From NCBI GenBank assembly GCA_049292975.1, contig JBATRZ010000022.1:1-48641 (forward strand): a stretch of 48,641 nt of DNA. Direction: 5' to 3'. The notes beneath the pieces are model-generated. The model was given only the letters and a program-made list of their open reading frames with translations, had not been told where the DNA came from and did no database searches. This stretch comes from JBGSWE01 sp049292975. Its GTDB lineage: Bacteria; Patescibacteriota; Saccharimonadia; Saccharimonadales; JACDBH01. This document shows, one piece after another, positions 15,313 through 23,630 of the stretch (position 1 is its first letter; each line of letters starts with the position of its first letter). Made by a program: the position numbers and the translations under genes.

Positions 15313-15504
15313 ATGGCAGAAGCCGCAATACCTACCATTGAACGTACGGCGGAACGCGATCTGCGTTTGATCGATGCCGCCGCCGTGCTGGCCATTGTAG
15401 ATGCGTTTGTCGGGTCTACGGCTGGCCGTGACCTGGTTAGCAGCCAAGAAGCTGCCGATTTTGGCCTAGATGTACGGCTTGCCCTAGAGCCAGTCGAAGC
15501 TTAA
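15313..15504 (+). CDS. Hypothetical small protein (63 aa)
   Basis: A 63-residue helical protein rich in Ala, Asp and Glu; no family recognised. AGGAAGGAA lies 8-10 nt before ATG 15313. A clear terminator follows the gene 20 nt after its stop, so it is a single-gene transcription unit. Codon use is like that of the housekeeping genes. Confidence 0.65.
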   Translation: MAEAAIPTIERTAERDLRLIDAAAVLAIVDAFVGSTAGRDLVSSQEAADFGLDVRLALEPVEA

Positions 15505-15525
15505 ATCCTGGCTATAATCCTGTGA

Positions 15526-15555
15526 AATCCGGCTTAAAAAACGCCGGATTTTTTT
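15526..15555 (+). terminator. Rho-independent terminator
   Basis: AATCCGGC (15526-15533) and GCCGGATT (15543-15550) form an 8-bp stem followed by a run of seven T. It is the most classical terminator in the window. Confidence 0.85.
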
Positions 15556-15616
15556 ATGTGATTTTTATTACAGTACGCGCCCATTCACAACAGTACGATG
15601 AGTGTTGGAGGCCGCT

Positions 15617-15898
15617 ATGGACGAGGACGAGGATATAAGGCGCGATGTTGAATCACCGGTAGATGCCGACGATCACATGCAGCCAGGTCATGATATATTT
15701 GGTTCTGAAGATGATATGGATGATAATTTCGGGCGGGAGCTGCCGGATGTCGGTCTGCCTAGCGGAACGCACCCGCGGGATGATACGGATTTTGACTCGA
15801 CAGAGCAATACCAGGAGCGCCCTGACAGCGCCCTAGCGGATGATGATTATGTAGAGGAGAAGCTTCATGATGAAGAAGAGGAACAAGATTATATTTAG
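15617..15898 (+). CDS. Extremely acidic hypothetical protein (93 aa)
   Basis: A 93-residue protein in which about 40 percent of residues are Asp or Glu, with no hydrophobic core, so probably disordered. ATG 15617 has GGAGG 6 nt upstream and is preferred over GTG 15602. Acidic, disordered small proteins can mimic DNA or act as chaperones; nothing here shows which. No family is recognised. Confidence 0.6.
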   Translation: MDEDEDIRRDVESPVDADDHMQPGHDIFGSEDDMDDNFGRELPDVGLPSGTHPRDDTDFDSTEQYQERPDSALADDDYVEEKLHDEEEEQDYI

Positions 15899-15979
15899 CT
15901 CGCATCTGGCAGGCCGCGGCACCTATGAGCCGCCAGTGCGCAAGCTCTAATCTGGCTTTTAGCGTACAATACGCTAACA

Positions 15980-16150
15980 ATGACAGAAGAAGAACCAAAG
16001 TTACCGTGTGACGGTAAGCTGGCCTTTGATACCCGGGCACAAGCCCAGGCTGCGGCCACTACGGCAGCTTACCAGCGCGGCGCCCGGGTGGCGCCGTACA
16101 AGTGTACGCAGTGCAGCTTATGGCATCTGGCCAGCAAATACGATGACTAG
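15980..16150 (+). CDS. Small zinc-ribbon-like protein (56 aa)
   Basis: Fifty-six residues: PCDGKLAFDT near the start and YKCTQCSLWHLASKY at the end. The spacing of one N-terminal Cys, a C-terminal C-x2-C and WH is that of a small metal-binding family widespread in actinobacteria and phages; function unknown. TACAAT (15965-15970) ends 9 nt before ATG 15980, so the transcript is leaderless or nearly so. Its stop overlaps the end of the convergent gene at 16147 by 4 bp. Confidence 0.7.
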   Translation: MTEEEPKLPCDGKLAFDTRAQAQAAATTAAYQRGARVAPYKCTQCSLWHLASKYDD

Positions 16151-16386
16151 CGGCGTCTCTTGTACCAGATTACGGCTGCGGCAACGATGAGCACTGCGGC
16201 CAATACCGAAACGATGGGCGCCATGTTAGACGAAGCCCGCGGCGCTTTGTTGGCCTGTTCGATTTCTGCAGCGGTGGGTTGCCGTACGATCTGGGCATAA
16301 TAGTGCGGGCTGGCTGCAAGTTTGGTTTGAGTGTTGTTTATGGTTGCCGTGCCTCCTTGCTGCCGATTATGCCCCGGCACGGGCAT
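16147..16386 (-). CDS. Hypothetical tail-anchored membrane protein (79 aa)
   Basis: A polar, Gln-rich N-terminal part of about 50 residues is followed by one membrane helix (SNMAPIVSVLAAVLIVAAAV) and the basic end WYKRRR, which is the layout of a small tail-anchored protein. ATG 16386 is used; TTG 16395 is also possible, since the TGA of an upstream 11-codon ORF overlaps it. The sequence upstream on this strand, GTACAAAATGAGGCTA, is repeated in inverted orientation before the divergent trehalase gene (GTATAAAATGAGGCTA), so both may share a regulator. Confidence 0.6.
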   Translation of the reverse strand: MPVPGHNRQQGGTATINNTQTKLAASPHYYAQIVRQPTAAEIEQANKAPRASSNMAPIVSVLAAVLIVAAAVIWYKRRR

Positions 16387-16521
16387 TTGCGTCAAGCGGG
16401 GTTGCGGGCCAGGTCAATGACTGGCATATCTTAGCCTCATTTTGTACCTTTTCTTAAGAAACGAGGCTAACAATGCCGGTATTTTTTGTTGCAGGTTAGG
16501 AAACAGGTATAAAATGAGGCT

Positions 16522-17799
16522 ATGCCACTAAAGAAACTCACCCCGCTTACCCCGATAAAGCTGCCGCTGAAGAAATCTGTCCCTCAGATAGACCAGGCGG
16601 TTCTGGGCCGGGCGCTGGCCTACATAGATGACTATTGGCAAAAACTGGCCCGCCACTACAACGAAGACAACGGCACGCTTGTCGGCTTGCCGTATCCTTA
16701 CGTAGTGCCGGCGGCCGATCCGGCGGCTGTTTTCCGTTTTGAGGAGCAGTATTACTGGGATAGTTATTTTACCGCTCTGGGCCTGCACGATACCAGGCAC
16801 CAGGTGCTCATAGAGGGCATGCTGGAAAATTTGCTGTTCCTGTTCCGCCGCTTCGGCATTATTCCTAATGCCAGCCGCATGTATTTTACCGGCCGTTCGC
16901 AGCCCCCCGTTCTGACCAGCTTCATTTTCCATGTCTACGATACATACAACAAGGATGAGGAGTGGCTGCGCACCAAGATGGCTGTGGCCCGCGAAGAGTA
17001 CGCCCTGGTCTGGATGAACCAGACGCATCCGTTGTGGCATAACGTGCATAAGGGGCTGAGCCGTTACTACGATATCAATGTCCTGCACGACCTGGCCGAG
17101 GCTGAGAGCGGCTGGGATATGACGCCGCGTTTTGAACGCAAATGCCTGGATTTCTTGCCGGTAGACCTAAACGCGCTGCTGTACAAATATGAGACGGATT
17201 TTGAACGGGCAGACGAAATCCTGGGCAACAAGGAAGCTGCCGCCGGATGGAAGAAGGCGGCCTCCAATCGCCGTGATGTCGTGAACGAACTGATGTGGGG
17301 CAAGCTGCGCGGCTTTTATTTTGATTACAACTACCAGCGCAAGGTCTTGGGCGACATATGGTCGCTGGCCGGCTTTTATCCGATGTGGGCCGGTATGGTC
17401 ACGCGCGAGCAAGCGGCGCGCATGGTAGAGAATCTGGTGCGTTTTGAAAAAAAAGGCGGCCTGGCCACCACGGCCCGCCCGCTGATAGATACCAGTGCGA
17501 TGTTTGGTTCGCTGAAGGCGCAGTGGGCTTATCCTAACGGCTGGGCGCCGCTGCAGTATTTTGTTATCGAAGGCCTCAAGCGCTATGGTTACGAAGCGGA
17601 GGCCAAGCGTATCGCCACTGCCTGGGTCAAATGCAACCTGGATTGGTTTGATAAACACGGCGTGTTTTTAGAGAAGTACAACGTGGTGAATCCCAAGAAG
17701 CATCCGGTAGAGGGCGTGTACCCTAGCCAAGCCGGCTTTGGCTGGACCAATGCGATATTTTTGAAGTTCGTCGAGGACTTCGGATTGCTCGAAAGCTAA
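16522..17799 (+). CDS. GH37 trehalase-like glycoside hydrolase
   Basis: A 425-residue cytoplasmic protein without signal peptide. GH37 signatures: FRFEEQYYWDSYFTALGL, IPNASRMYFTGRSQPP, the acid catalyst in AESGWDMTPRF (Asp199), DLNALLYKYE, WAYPNGWAPLQ, EKYNVVNP and GFGWTNAIFLKF. Known GH37 trehalases split trehalose into two glucoses. Two usually fixed positions differ: QWDxPNGW is QWAYPNGW, and the base-catalyst block GGGGEYxxQxGFGW reads PVEGVYPSQAGFGW, with Val399 where Glu is expected. Substrate or mechanism may differ. TAAAAT (16510-16515) ends 6 nt before ATG 16522, so the mRNA is leaderless. Confidence 0.85.
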   Translation: MPLKKLTPLTPIKLPLKKSVPQIDQAVLGRALAYIDDYWQKLARHYNEDNGTLVGLPYPYVVPAADPAAVFRFEEQYYWDSYFTALGLHDTRHQVLIEGMLENLLFLFRRFGIIPNASRMYFTGRSQPPVLTSFIFHVYDTYNKDEEWLRTKMAVAREEYALVWMNQTHPLWHNVHKGLSRYYDINVLHDLAEAESGWDMTPRFERKCLDFLPVDLNALLYKYETDFERADEILGNKEAAAGWKKAASNRRDVVNELMWGKLRGFYFDYNYQRKVLGDIWSLAGFYPMWAGMVTREQAARMVENLVRFEKKGGLATTARPLIDTSAMFGSLKAQWAYPNGWAPLQYFVIEGLKRYGYEAEAKRIATAWVKCNLDWFDKHGVFLEKYNVVNPKKHPVEGVYPSQAGFGWTNAIFLKFVEDFGLLES

Positions 17800-17871
17800 A
17801 AGCATATCTAGCTTCACTTCTTCAAATAAAAACCAAATTCTCTCTAACTTCTTGAAACCAAGAAGCAAGTT

Positions 17872-17901
17872 GCTACTTTTCTGTAACGACAGAAAAGTAG
17901 C
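17872..17901. terminator. 13-bp hairpin downstream of the trehalase gene
   Basis: GCTACTTTTCTGT (17872-17884) and its exact complement (17889-17901) flank AACG. A second hairpin CTTCTTG-aaac-CAAGAAG sits just before it. There is no clear T-run, so it may protect the mRNA end rather than terminate alone. Confidence 0.55.
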
Positions 17902-17919
17902 CAAAAGAGCTCGCGCCCA

Positions 17920-18074
17920 CTCAAGTACACGATTGAAATGGCAGGGTATAATTCCGCGCAGCAAGAACGACCACAAGGGTTCGCTCCAAATTCCCTAGAA
18001 TATTTGGGTAGGGAATTTGGAGTTGGCTTGCTGCTTGATTCGAAATTATACCCTGCCATTTCATCGGTCTTGAG
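17920..18074. repeat. Large nested palindrome (about 155 bp)
   Basis: Four exact stems are nested: CTCAAG (17920) with CTTGAG (18069); a 19-bp arm starting GAAATGGCAGGG (17935-17953) with 18044-18062; GCAGCAAG (17958-17965) with 18027-18034; CTCCAAATTCCCTA (17984-17997) with 18009-18022. In all 47 bp can pair. It is the most complete of the intergenic palindromes in the window and could extrude as a cruciform. No gene is credible in 17800-18136. Confidence 0.85.
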
Positions 18075-18136
18075 CGGAATGCGCACAAAAGCAGAAGCCG
18101 CCGATCCTATCGGCGGCGCTGTTGTATACTTGGCTC

Positions 18137-18532
18137 ATGAAACCAGAAGAAGCAGAACGAATAATAAATGATTATGGTGGAGCAGCGGCAAGTTTACCAG
18201 ATGGTGATGCTGTTTTGCCGCTGACAGCTCTACCGTATTCAAAAATTCGCATTAGGTATGCTTTTTATATGTATATTGAAGAACTAATCAAAATGGGTGT
18301 ACTTGAGGACGAGCATTTAACTGCAATGGTTCAAACGTACGCTCTTTTGAATTCTAGATTTCAAAAGGATGCAGAAAAAATAAACAAACTTCATAAGCAG
18401 TACGCAAAAAATGAGCAGGCCAGGAAGCAACTAGATGAATATGGTGGTCTTTTGGTAGGGTTACCTTCCATCGAAGAAATGGAGGAACTCACATCATATG
18501 CAGAAGAGTGTCATAAAGTAGACTTTAGTTAA
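18137..18532 (+). CDS. Hypothetical protein (131 aa)
   Basis: A 131-residue protein, predicted helical and coiled-coil-like in the second half (RFQKDAEKINKLHKQYAKNE). No family is recognised. TATACT (18125-18130) ends exactly 6 nt before ATG 18137,so the mRNA is leaderless; a longer frame from 18122 would begin before the transcript. Its base composition is clearly richer in AT than the flanking trehalase and metG genes, which suggests recent acquisition. Confidence 0.65.
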   Translation: MKPEEAERIINDYGGAAASLPDGDAVLPLTALPYSKIRIRYAFYMYIEELIKMGVLEDEHLTAMVQTYALLNSRFQKDAEKINKLHKQYAKNEQARKQLDEYGGLLVGLPSIEEMEELTSYAEECHKVDFS

Positions 18533-18784
18533 AAAATCCCAAATCGTCTCCCGGCGATTTGTCCATGGTCTTAGGGCCGGCATTCCAAACTCGCCCTGAT
18601 TCGGGCGGTGTGAATAAACACAATTATTGCTGGGCACGTGTCTAAGCCCTTCTTCTGCTTATAAAAATAGAAAGAAGAAGGGTGAGTTGTGTCCAAGCAT
18701 TGTGTTTTTCATCACCAGGCCGAGTCAAGGCGGGTTTGGGCCGGTCAGTTTTTTGGCTTCTTTTTTGCTGATCCAAAAAAGAAG
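18533..18784 (+). other. Hairpin-rich gap between the 131-aa gene and metG
   Basis: Hairpins: AAATCG/CGATTT at about 18540, CGCCC/GGGCG near 18592, a 10-bp CCCTTCTTCT/AGAAGAAGGG near 18647-18682, and CTTCTTTTTTG (18757-18767) with CAAAAAAGAAG (18774-18784), an 11-bp terminator-like stem. CCATGGTCTT (about 18573) followed by GCATTCC is shared with the gap upstream of the surface gene at 32622. No gene is supported. Confidence 0.5.
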
Positions 18785-18791
18785 TGATTTG

Positions 18792-18828
18792 GTTCTTTAT
18801 CTAAAGAACAGAGATAAAGTGCTAAACT
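18792..18828 (+). promoter_or_regulatory. metG promoter with 18-bp dyad operator
   Basis: GTTCTTTATCTAAAGAAC (18792-18809) is a perfect palindrome centred 34 nt before the start codon, where a -35 box would be; no -35 consensus is present. TAAACT (18823-18828) is the -10 box and ends 6 nt before ATG 18835. A near-identical dyad stands at the same distance before the gene at 32622. Confidence 0.65.
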
Positions 18829-18834
18829 AGAGTA

Positions 18835-20292
18835 ATGTCCAACTGCTATATCACCACTTCAATCCCCTATATAAACGGCGAGCCGCATGTCGGCCACGCC
18901 ATGGAATTCGTCATTGCCGATGTCCTGGCGCGCTACTCGCGCGCCCAGGGCACGCCCACCTTGTACTCGACCGGTACCGACGAACACGGCAGCAAGATTG
19001 CCGAAAAAGCCGCCGAGCTTAAGCTAAGCCCCAAAGAACTGGCCGATAAGAACGCCGGTAAATTCCGCGAAATGCTGGAACTGCTCAATATCAGCAATGA
19101 CCGTTTCATCCGCACCACGGACAAGGGCCATGAACAACGCGCCGCCATCATCTGGAAGAATCTGAAAGAAGACATCTACAAAGGCAAGTATACCGGCTGG
19201 TATTGCACGGGCTGCGAGGAATTCGTGACCGAAACCACCGCCAAAGAAAACGGTAGCCAGTGCCCCGCGCACAAGAAACCCTATGACAAGATCGAGGAAG
19301 AGAATTATTTCTTCAAACTCAGCAAGTACGCGCCCAAGCTTCGGGAAGCTATAGAGACCGATGATTTCCGCGTAATTCCGGCCACCCGCAAGAACGAGAT
19401 TTTAGGAGTTTTCAACGAGGGTCTGAGTGATGTCAGCATCTCACGACCTAAGGACAAGATATCCTGGGGCATACCGGTGCCGGGCGACACTTCACAGGTT
19501 ATGTACGTGTGGTTCGAAGCCCTCATGAACTACATCACCGTCCTGGGTTATCCGGAGCACGAGGACTTTAAAAAATTCTGGCCGGCTAATTACCAGGTTA
19601 TCGGCAAGGATATTCTGCGCTTTCATGCGGCTATCTGGCCGGGCATGCTGCTGGGCCTGGGCCTGCCGCTGCCTAAGAACCTGTACGTGCACGGGCATGT
19701 GCAGCTCAACGGCCAGAAGATGAGCAAATCTACCGGTAATGTGGTTGACCCGGGCGAGATCATCAAGGGCTACGGAGTGGATGCCTTCCGTTACTATTTC
19801 CTGCGCAAGGTTCCCAGCTACAACGACGGCGACTTTACCTGGGACCAGTTTGAGGCGGCTTACAACAACGAGCTTGGTAACGAACTGGGTAATGCCGTGC
19901 AGCGGACCGTGGTGATGATAGAGAAGTACCAGCAGGGCCTGATAGGCGATATCCCGCCGGCCGAACATGACGTGGCCGAATATCACGAAGCCGTGCGCGA
20001 CTGCCGTTTTGATCGCGCCCTGGACGAAGTCTGGGGCCAAGTGCGCGGCCTGAACCAGTACATCGAGGAGCAGAAGCCGTGGCAAGTTGCCAAAGAGAAC
20101 GACCCCGAGCATCTGAACGAGATCCTGGTCTATATGGTCAGCTGCCTGCTGGAGATAGCCGAGCTGCTAAGTCCCTTTCTGCCCAATACTGCCGCGGCCA
20201 TCAATAATATTTTCTCAGAGGGCGTACTGCGCCGGTCCGAGCATGTGCTGTTTCCCAAAATAGAGAACTATACCGTCAAAGACAAAGAGTAA
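18835..20292 (+). CDS. metG: Methionyl-tRNA synthetase
   Basis: Charges tRNA-Met. The 485-residue class I enzyme shows the HIGH-type motif EPHVGHAMEF, the metal-binding knuckle YCTGCEEFV with QCPAH, WFEALMNYI, and KMSKSTGNV. The C-terminal anticodon-binding helical domain with NELGNAVQRT is present; the optional C-terminal dimerisation domain of larger enzymes is absent. Its single knuckle and lengths fit the short bacterial form. Leaderless start at ATG 18835 under the dyad promoter described separately. Confidence 0.97.
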   Translation: MSNCYITTSIPYINGEPHVGHAMEFVIADVLARYSRAQGTPTLYSTGTDEHGSKIAEKAAELKLSPKELADKNAGKFREMLELLNISNDRFIRTTDKGHEQRAAIIWKNLKEDIYKGKYTGWYCTGCEEFVTETTAKENGSQCPAHKKPYDKIEEENYFFKLSKYAPKLREAIETDDFRVIPATRKNEILGVFNEGLSDVSISRPKDKISWGIPVPGDTSQVMYVWFEALMNYITVLGYPEHEDFKKFWPANYQVIGKDILRFHAAIWPGMLLGLGLPLPKNLYVHGHVQLNGQKMSKSTGNVVDPGEIIKGYGVDAFRYYFLRKVPSYNDGDFTWDQFEAAYNNELGNELGNAVQRTVVMIEKYQQGLIGDIPPAEHDVAEYHEAVRDCRFDRALDEVWGQVRGLNQYIEEQKPWQVAKENDPEHLNEILVYMVSCLLEIAELLSPFLPNTAAAINNIFSEGVLRRSEHVLFPKIENYTVKDKE

Positions 20293-20299
20293 ACAACTG

Positions 20300-20743
20300 C
20301 TAGAGGCCGCCGGGGCCGCGCAGCAAACCGGACTTTTCTGCTTCAAGCCCCGCATAGCCTGCCTGCGCTTGACTATTGGGCTGCGGATTGGGCAGGGCGG
20401 CCAATGCTTCGGATGTAACTGCGGACGCGGCCAGGTATTGCGGCTGTCCTGCCATTTGGGTTTTGACGGGGAACAAACCAGCAGCGTCCGGCCGCGGTAC
20501 CAGCAGCGCTCCGGCAGCCCGTGCCGTACGGTTGAGGCGCAAACGGTTATATGTCCGTCCGGCAGCGTCTAAGCCGCGCTCCGCTGCATTGCCAAGCCAG
20601 TGTACGACCGTGGTTAAATCTTCGATCAGGCTCTCGCCAGTACCTTGCCAGTAGGCATGCACGGATGGTTCGCGGTGCCGGTGCCGTACTGCTGGCCGGG
20701 TGATCTTTGGCTTTGGTCCGGTAAAATTGCCGCTAGTGGACAT
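20300..20743 (-). CDS. Hypothetical protein (147 aa)
   Basis: A 147-residue protein, basic in the first 30 residues, with a helical middle (SLIEDLTTVVHWLGNAAERG, then LDAAGRTYNRLR) and a Pro/Gln/Ala-rich tail. No family or signal peptide is recognised. ATG 20743 has GGGAG 6-7 nt upstream. The gene is convergent with metG and divergent from tatD; the GTGAT-N4-ATCAC dyad between it and tatD may control both. Confidence 0.6.
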   Translation of the reverse strand: MSTSGNFTGPKPKITRPAVRHRHREPSVHAYWQGTGESLIEDLTTVVHWLGNAAERGLDAAGRTYNRLRLNRTARAAGALLVPRPDAAGLFPVKTQMAGQPQYLAASAVTSEALAALPNPQPNSQAQAGYAGLEAEKSGLLRGPGGL

Positions 20744-20799
20744 CTGCAGTCTCCCGTCTCATTGCTTATGGTTATACGCCTAAGCGAAGTTCTTGTAAA

Positions 20800-20832
20800 T
20801 GTGATCTATATCACACGAAAAGGGCGTATAAT
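20800..20832 (+). promoter_or_regulatory. tatD promoter with CRP/FNR-like dyad
   Basis: TGTGATCTATATCACA (20800-20815) has perfect TGTGAT and ATCACA half-sites, the classical CRP-like pattern. TATAAT (20827-20832) ends 6 nt before ATG 20839. The dyad covers the -35 position. The same half-sites (GTGAT-N4-ATCAC) recur at 34841-34854. Confidence 0.65.
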
Positions 20833-20838
20833 GCCAGT

Positions 20839-21633
20839 ATGGACGAGGTTAAGCTAGAGCTGTTCGATACCCATTGCCATATCCAGTTCGCTGATTATCA
20901 GCTGGATCCGGCCGGGGTTATGTCTGACGCCCGCGGCTGGGGTGTTAGCCGCTTTTTAGCCGTCGGCTGCGCTCTGCACGATAGCCAGGCGGCTATTCAT
21001 TTCGCGCAGGCGCATGATAACGTCTGGGCCAGTATCGGCCTGCACCCGCACGAGGGTGCCCGTTACGTGCACGATCATCACGCCTTGCAGCAGTTCCGCG
21101 ATTTGGCCGCCAAGCCAAAAGTAGTAGCAATAGGAGAAACGGGCCTTGATTATTACTACAAGAATTCGCCAAAACCGGACCAGCAGAAGCTGCTAAAGTT
21201 CCAGCTGGACTTGGCGGCAGAGCATAATTTGCCGCTGATTTTCCATGTACGCGACGCATTTGACGATTTTTGGCAGATTTTTGATGAATACCAGTCTGCC
21301 GGACAGCAGATTAGGGGGGTTATACACAGTTTTGCCTCTGGTACACGCGAACTGGACCAAATCCTGTCACGCGGGCTGTACGTAGGCCTGAACGGCATAA
21401 TGACCTTCACTAAGGACCAAAAACAGCTAGATGCGGCCAAAAAAGTGCCGCTAGACCGCTTACTCCTTGAAACAGACGCCCCTTTCTTGACTCCAGCCCC
21501 TTTTCGTGGTAAGATAGGCGAGCCAAAATACGTGAGGACCGTAGGAGAGTTTCTGGCTAATCTGAGAGGTGAAGATCTGGATAAATTAGCCCGGACAACC
21601 ACGGCCAACGCGATTGAGCTATTTAGACTATGA
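20839..21633 (+). CDS. tatD: TatD-family metal-dependent DNase
   Basis: A 264-residue amidohydrolase-fold nuclease. Metal ligands are all visible: FDTHCHIQF, the Glu of IGETGLDYYY, the His of IFHVRDAF, the His of VIHSFASGTREL, and the Asp of LLLETDAPFLTP. Family members act as 3'-5' exonucleases or deoxyribonucleases in repair. Leaderless start at ATG 20839. The stop overlaps the next start (ATGA), forming an operon with two hypothetical genes. Confidence 0.95.
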   Translation: MDEVKLELFDTHCHIQFADYQLDPAGVMSDARGWGVSRFLAVGCALHDSQAAIHFAQAHDNVWASIGLHPHEGARYVHDHHALQQFRDLAAKPKVVAIGETGLDYYYKNSPKPDQQKLLKFQLDLAAEHNLPLIFHVRDAFDDFWQIFDEYQSAGQQIRGVIHSFASGTRELDQILSRGLYVGLNGIMTFTKDQKQLDAAKKVPLDRLLLETDAPFLTPAPFRGKIGEPKYVRTVGEFLANLRGEDLDKLARTTTANAIELFRL

Positions 21634-22013
21634 ATGATTATAACCGCCAACACCAATCACCAGAAAAGCCGCATGTGCCGGCTATAGAAAACCGCCTGCG
21701 CGTCACCGGCACCGGCGAGGCTCTGCTGGATCAAGCTGTAAACAATACGCCTGCCGACACGACTGCCCGCCAGATGTTTACACCTAAGCACGAGGCCGCA
21801 CCGGCACCGGTAAGCTCCTACGTTGAATTCAGCCAACCAGAGCTTGCAGCATCCCTGCCTGCCGCCCAAGACGGTACCAAGCTGCACCAGTTCCCGGTAC
21901 CTAACGAAACCCAGCCGTACGCCGCAAACCAGCCAGCCGTAAGCGGCGAAGTGGTTGAAATGGATCAGTACCGCATGGCAGAAGAGGCCAGGGAGCGCCT
22001 GAATGCTGCTTAA
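21630..22013 (+). CDS. Hypothetical protein (127 aa), disordered
   Basis: A 127-residue polar protein rich in Pro, Ala, Gln and Glu without membrane segments; a short helix is likely at the end (EVVEMDQYRMAEEARERLNA). The start overlaps tatD (ATGA) and the end overlaps the next gene by 11 bp, so it is translated as part of the tatD operon. No family is recognised. Confidence 0.65.
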   Translation: MNDYNRQHQSPEKPHVPAIENRLRVTGTGEALLDQAVNNTPADTTARQMFTPKHEAAPAPVSSYVEFSQPELAASLPAAQDGTKLHQFPVPNETQPYAANQPAVSGEVVEMDQYRMAEEARERLNAA

Positions 22014-22377
22014 AAAGATACTTGCCAGCAATGCAGCCCAGCGCCACGCTGACCGCGAGGCAGAGCTGTACCGTGCCCTCATCCGCCGCGAAGCTAAAAT
22101 AGGCGGCGAGATCTTTGGCCCCGTGCCGGCCGGCACCCGCCGCGAGTTCTTTTGTCTGGACGAGCACACCTGGATATGGCACGAAGAGTGGCTAGACGTG
22201 CGCGGCCAGCGCCAGATCCGCACCACCCGTTATGACGTTCGTCCCAGCGGAATCTTGAAGGCCCAGGACGGCCAGAGCTACCAGCGTATCAGCAAGGCCG
22301 AGGCTGTGCGTTTGCGCGAGGCTGTACACCGCTATAACGACCGTATTCGTAAAGAACTTTACGCTGCCTACCTGTAA
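22003..22377 (+). CDS. Hypothetical protein (124 aa)
   Basis: A 124-residue basic protein. Two helical parts flank a beta-rich centre with FFCLDEHTWIWHEEWLD. It resembles conserved hypotheticals of Saccharibacteria by general pattern only; no known domain is recognised. It overlaps the previous gene, and its stop lies inside the hairpin TACCTGT-AA-ACAGGTA (22369-22384), a possible transcription end. Confidence 0.65.
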   Translation: MLLKKILASNAAQRHADREAELYRALIRREAKIGGEIFGPVPAGTRREFFCLDEHTWIWHEEWLDVRGQRQIRTTRYDVRPSGILKAQDGQSYQRISKAEAVRLREAVHRYNDRIRKELYAAYL

Positions 22378-22446
22378 ACAGGTATAGTTAATAGTTGATA
22401 GGTAATAGATGAGGTTAAAACTATTATCTATCAAACCTTATCTATT
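22369..22446 (+). promoter_or_regulatory. Hairpin region upstream of the cysteine desulfurase
   Basis: TACCTGT/ACAGGTA (22369-22384) covers the previous stop codon. Then a TAATAGATGAGGTT-like arm (about 22406) pairs with an AAACCTTATCTATTA arm (about 22433-22447) that ends at the next start codon (13 of 15 bp). The last arm could hide the start of the next gene. Confidence 0.4.
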
Positions 22447-23598
22447 ATGATGAAATCATATTTTGATTATGCTGCTGCTACCCCTGTTAGCGAACCGGTG
22501 CTTGCTGCTATGCAGCCGTATTTCAGTGACCAGTTTTATAATCCATCGGCATTGTACTTAGCCGCCGCGGCCGTCAAGCAGGCCGTGACCATTGCCCGCC
22601 AGGACGTAGCCCGTGAGCTGGGCTGCAAGCCATCTGAGATTGTCTTTACGGCGGGCGGTACCGAATCAGCCAACCTGTCTATCCATGGTGTTATGCAGCA
22701 TTTTCCTGGCGGCAATTGCGTGGTTAGCGCCACAGAGCACGAGGCCGTGCTGGCGCCGGCAAAGCAGTATAGCTGCCGTATCGCACCAGTCAGGCCGGAC
22801 GGCCGGATTGACCTGCAGGCTGTTGAAGACTTGATTGACGACAATACAGTACTCGTAAGCGTTATGTACGCCAACAACGAGATTGGTACTGTCCAGCCCC
22901 TCCGCGAAATCGCCAAAATCATCGCGCGCAAGCGTGCCGGGCGCCGCCGCGCTCCTCACACTGACCCGTCCAAACCATTATATTTCCACACCGATGCCTG
23001 CCAGGCAGGTAATTACCTGCCGCTGCTAACGGGGACGCTGGGTGTAGACATGATGACGCTTAACGGCGGCAAGATGTACGGGCCCAAGCAATCGGGCGTG
23101 CTGTATGTGCGCACCGGCGTACGCCTGAGCCCGCAGATTCTAGGCGGCGGGCAGGAGCGTAATCTGCGCAGCGGCACCGAAAACGTACCAGGTATTATCG
23201 GTTTTGCAGCAGCCCTCAAGCAATCAGCCGGTATGCGTGAAGCCGAAAGCAAACGCCTGCGTGTACTGCAGGACCGTATCATTACCACTCTTAAGCAAGA
23301 AGCTCCGCGCATTGTCATAAACGGCACTACCGGATACCGCCTGCCTAACAACGTACACATAACCGTGCCGGCTGCTGATAACGAACGCCTGATGATGGAG
23401 CTGGACGAGCGCGGCATTATGGTTGCGGCCGGAAGCGCCTGCAGCGCCTCATCGGACCAACCATCACATGTGCTTACGGCCATCGGGCTATCAGATGACG
23501 AGGCTCGCGCCAGCCTGCGCATTACGCTTGGCCGCGGCACAGATGATACGGATGTGGATAAATTGCTCCGCAATCTGTTAGAGCTGGTTGCGCGCTAG
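22447..23598 (+). CDS. Cysteine desulfurase (NifS/IscS family)
   Basis: A 383-residue PLP enzyme that removes sulfur from cysteine for tRNA thiolation and Fe-S clusters. It has YFDYAAATPVSEPVL, FTAGGTESANLSIHGV, ATEHEAVL, YANNEIGTVQP, the HTDACQAGNY strand, the PLP lysine in LNGGKMYGPKQSG (most relatives have HK), RSGTENVPGI, and the active-site Cys in GSACSASSDQPSHV. An extra basic stretch RKRAGRRRAPHTDP sits before the HTDACQA strand. MnmA, encoded at 40280, needs this activity for 2-thiouridine synthesis. No scaffold (IscU) gene is adjacent. ATG 22447 or 22450 may start. Confidence 0.93.
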   Translation: MMKSYFDYAAATPVSEPVLAAMQPYFSDQFYNPSALYLAAAAVKQAVTIARQDVARELGCKPSEIVFTAGGTESANLSIHGVMQHFPGGNCVVSATEHEAVLAPAKQYSCRIAPVRPDGRIDLQAVEDLIDDNTVLVSVMYANNEIGTVQPLREIAKIIARKRAGRRRAPHTDPSKPLYFHTDACQAGNYLPLLTGTLGVDMMTLNGGKMYGPKQSGVLYVRTGVRLSPQILGGGQERNLRSGTENVPGIIGFAAALKQSAGMREAESKRLRVLQDRIITTLKQEAPRIVINGTTGYRLPNNVHITVPAADNERLMMELDERGIMVAAGSACSASSDQPSHVLTAIGLSDDEARASLRITLGRGTDDTDVDKLLRNLLELVAR

Positions 23599-23630
23599 AG
23601 AAAACAAGCGTACTATAAGCCTTAAGCATT

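Noticed and set aside
17938..18171. 77-codon ORF across the large palindrome
   Set aside because: The reverse strand has a similar ORF because the DNA is self-complementary; no start signal and no protein-like sequence.
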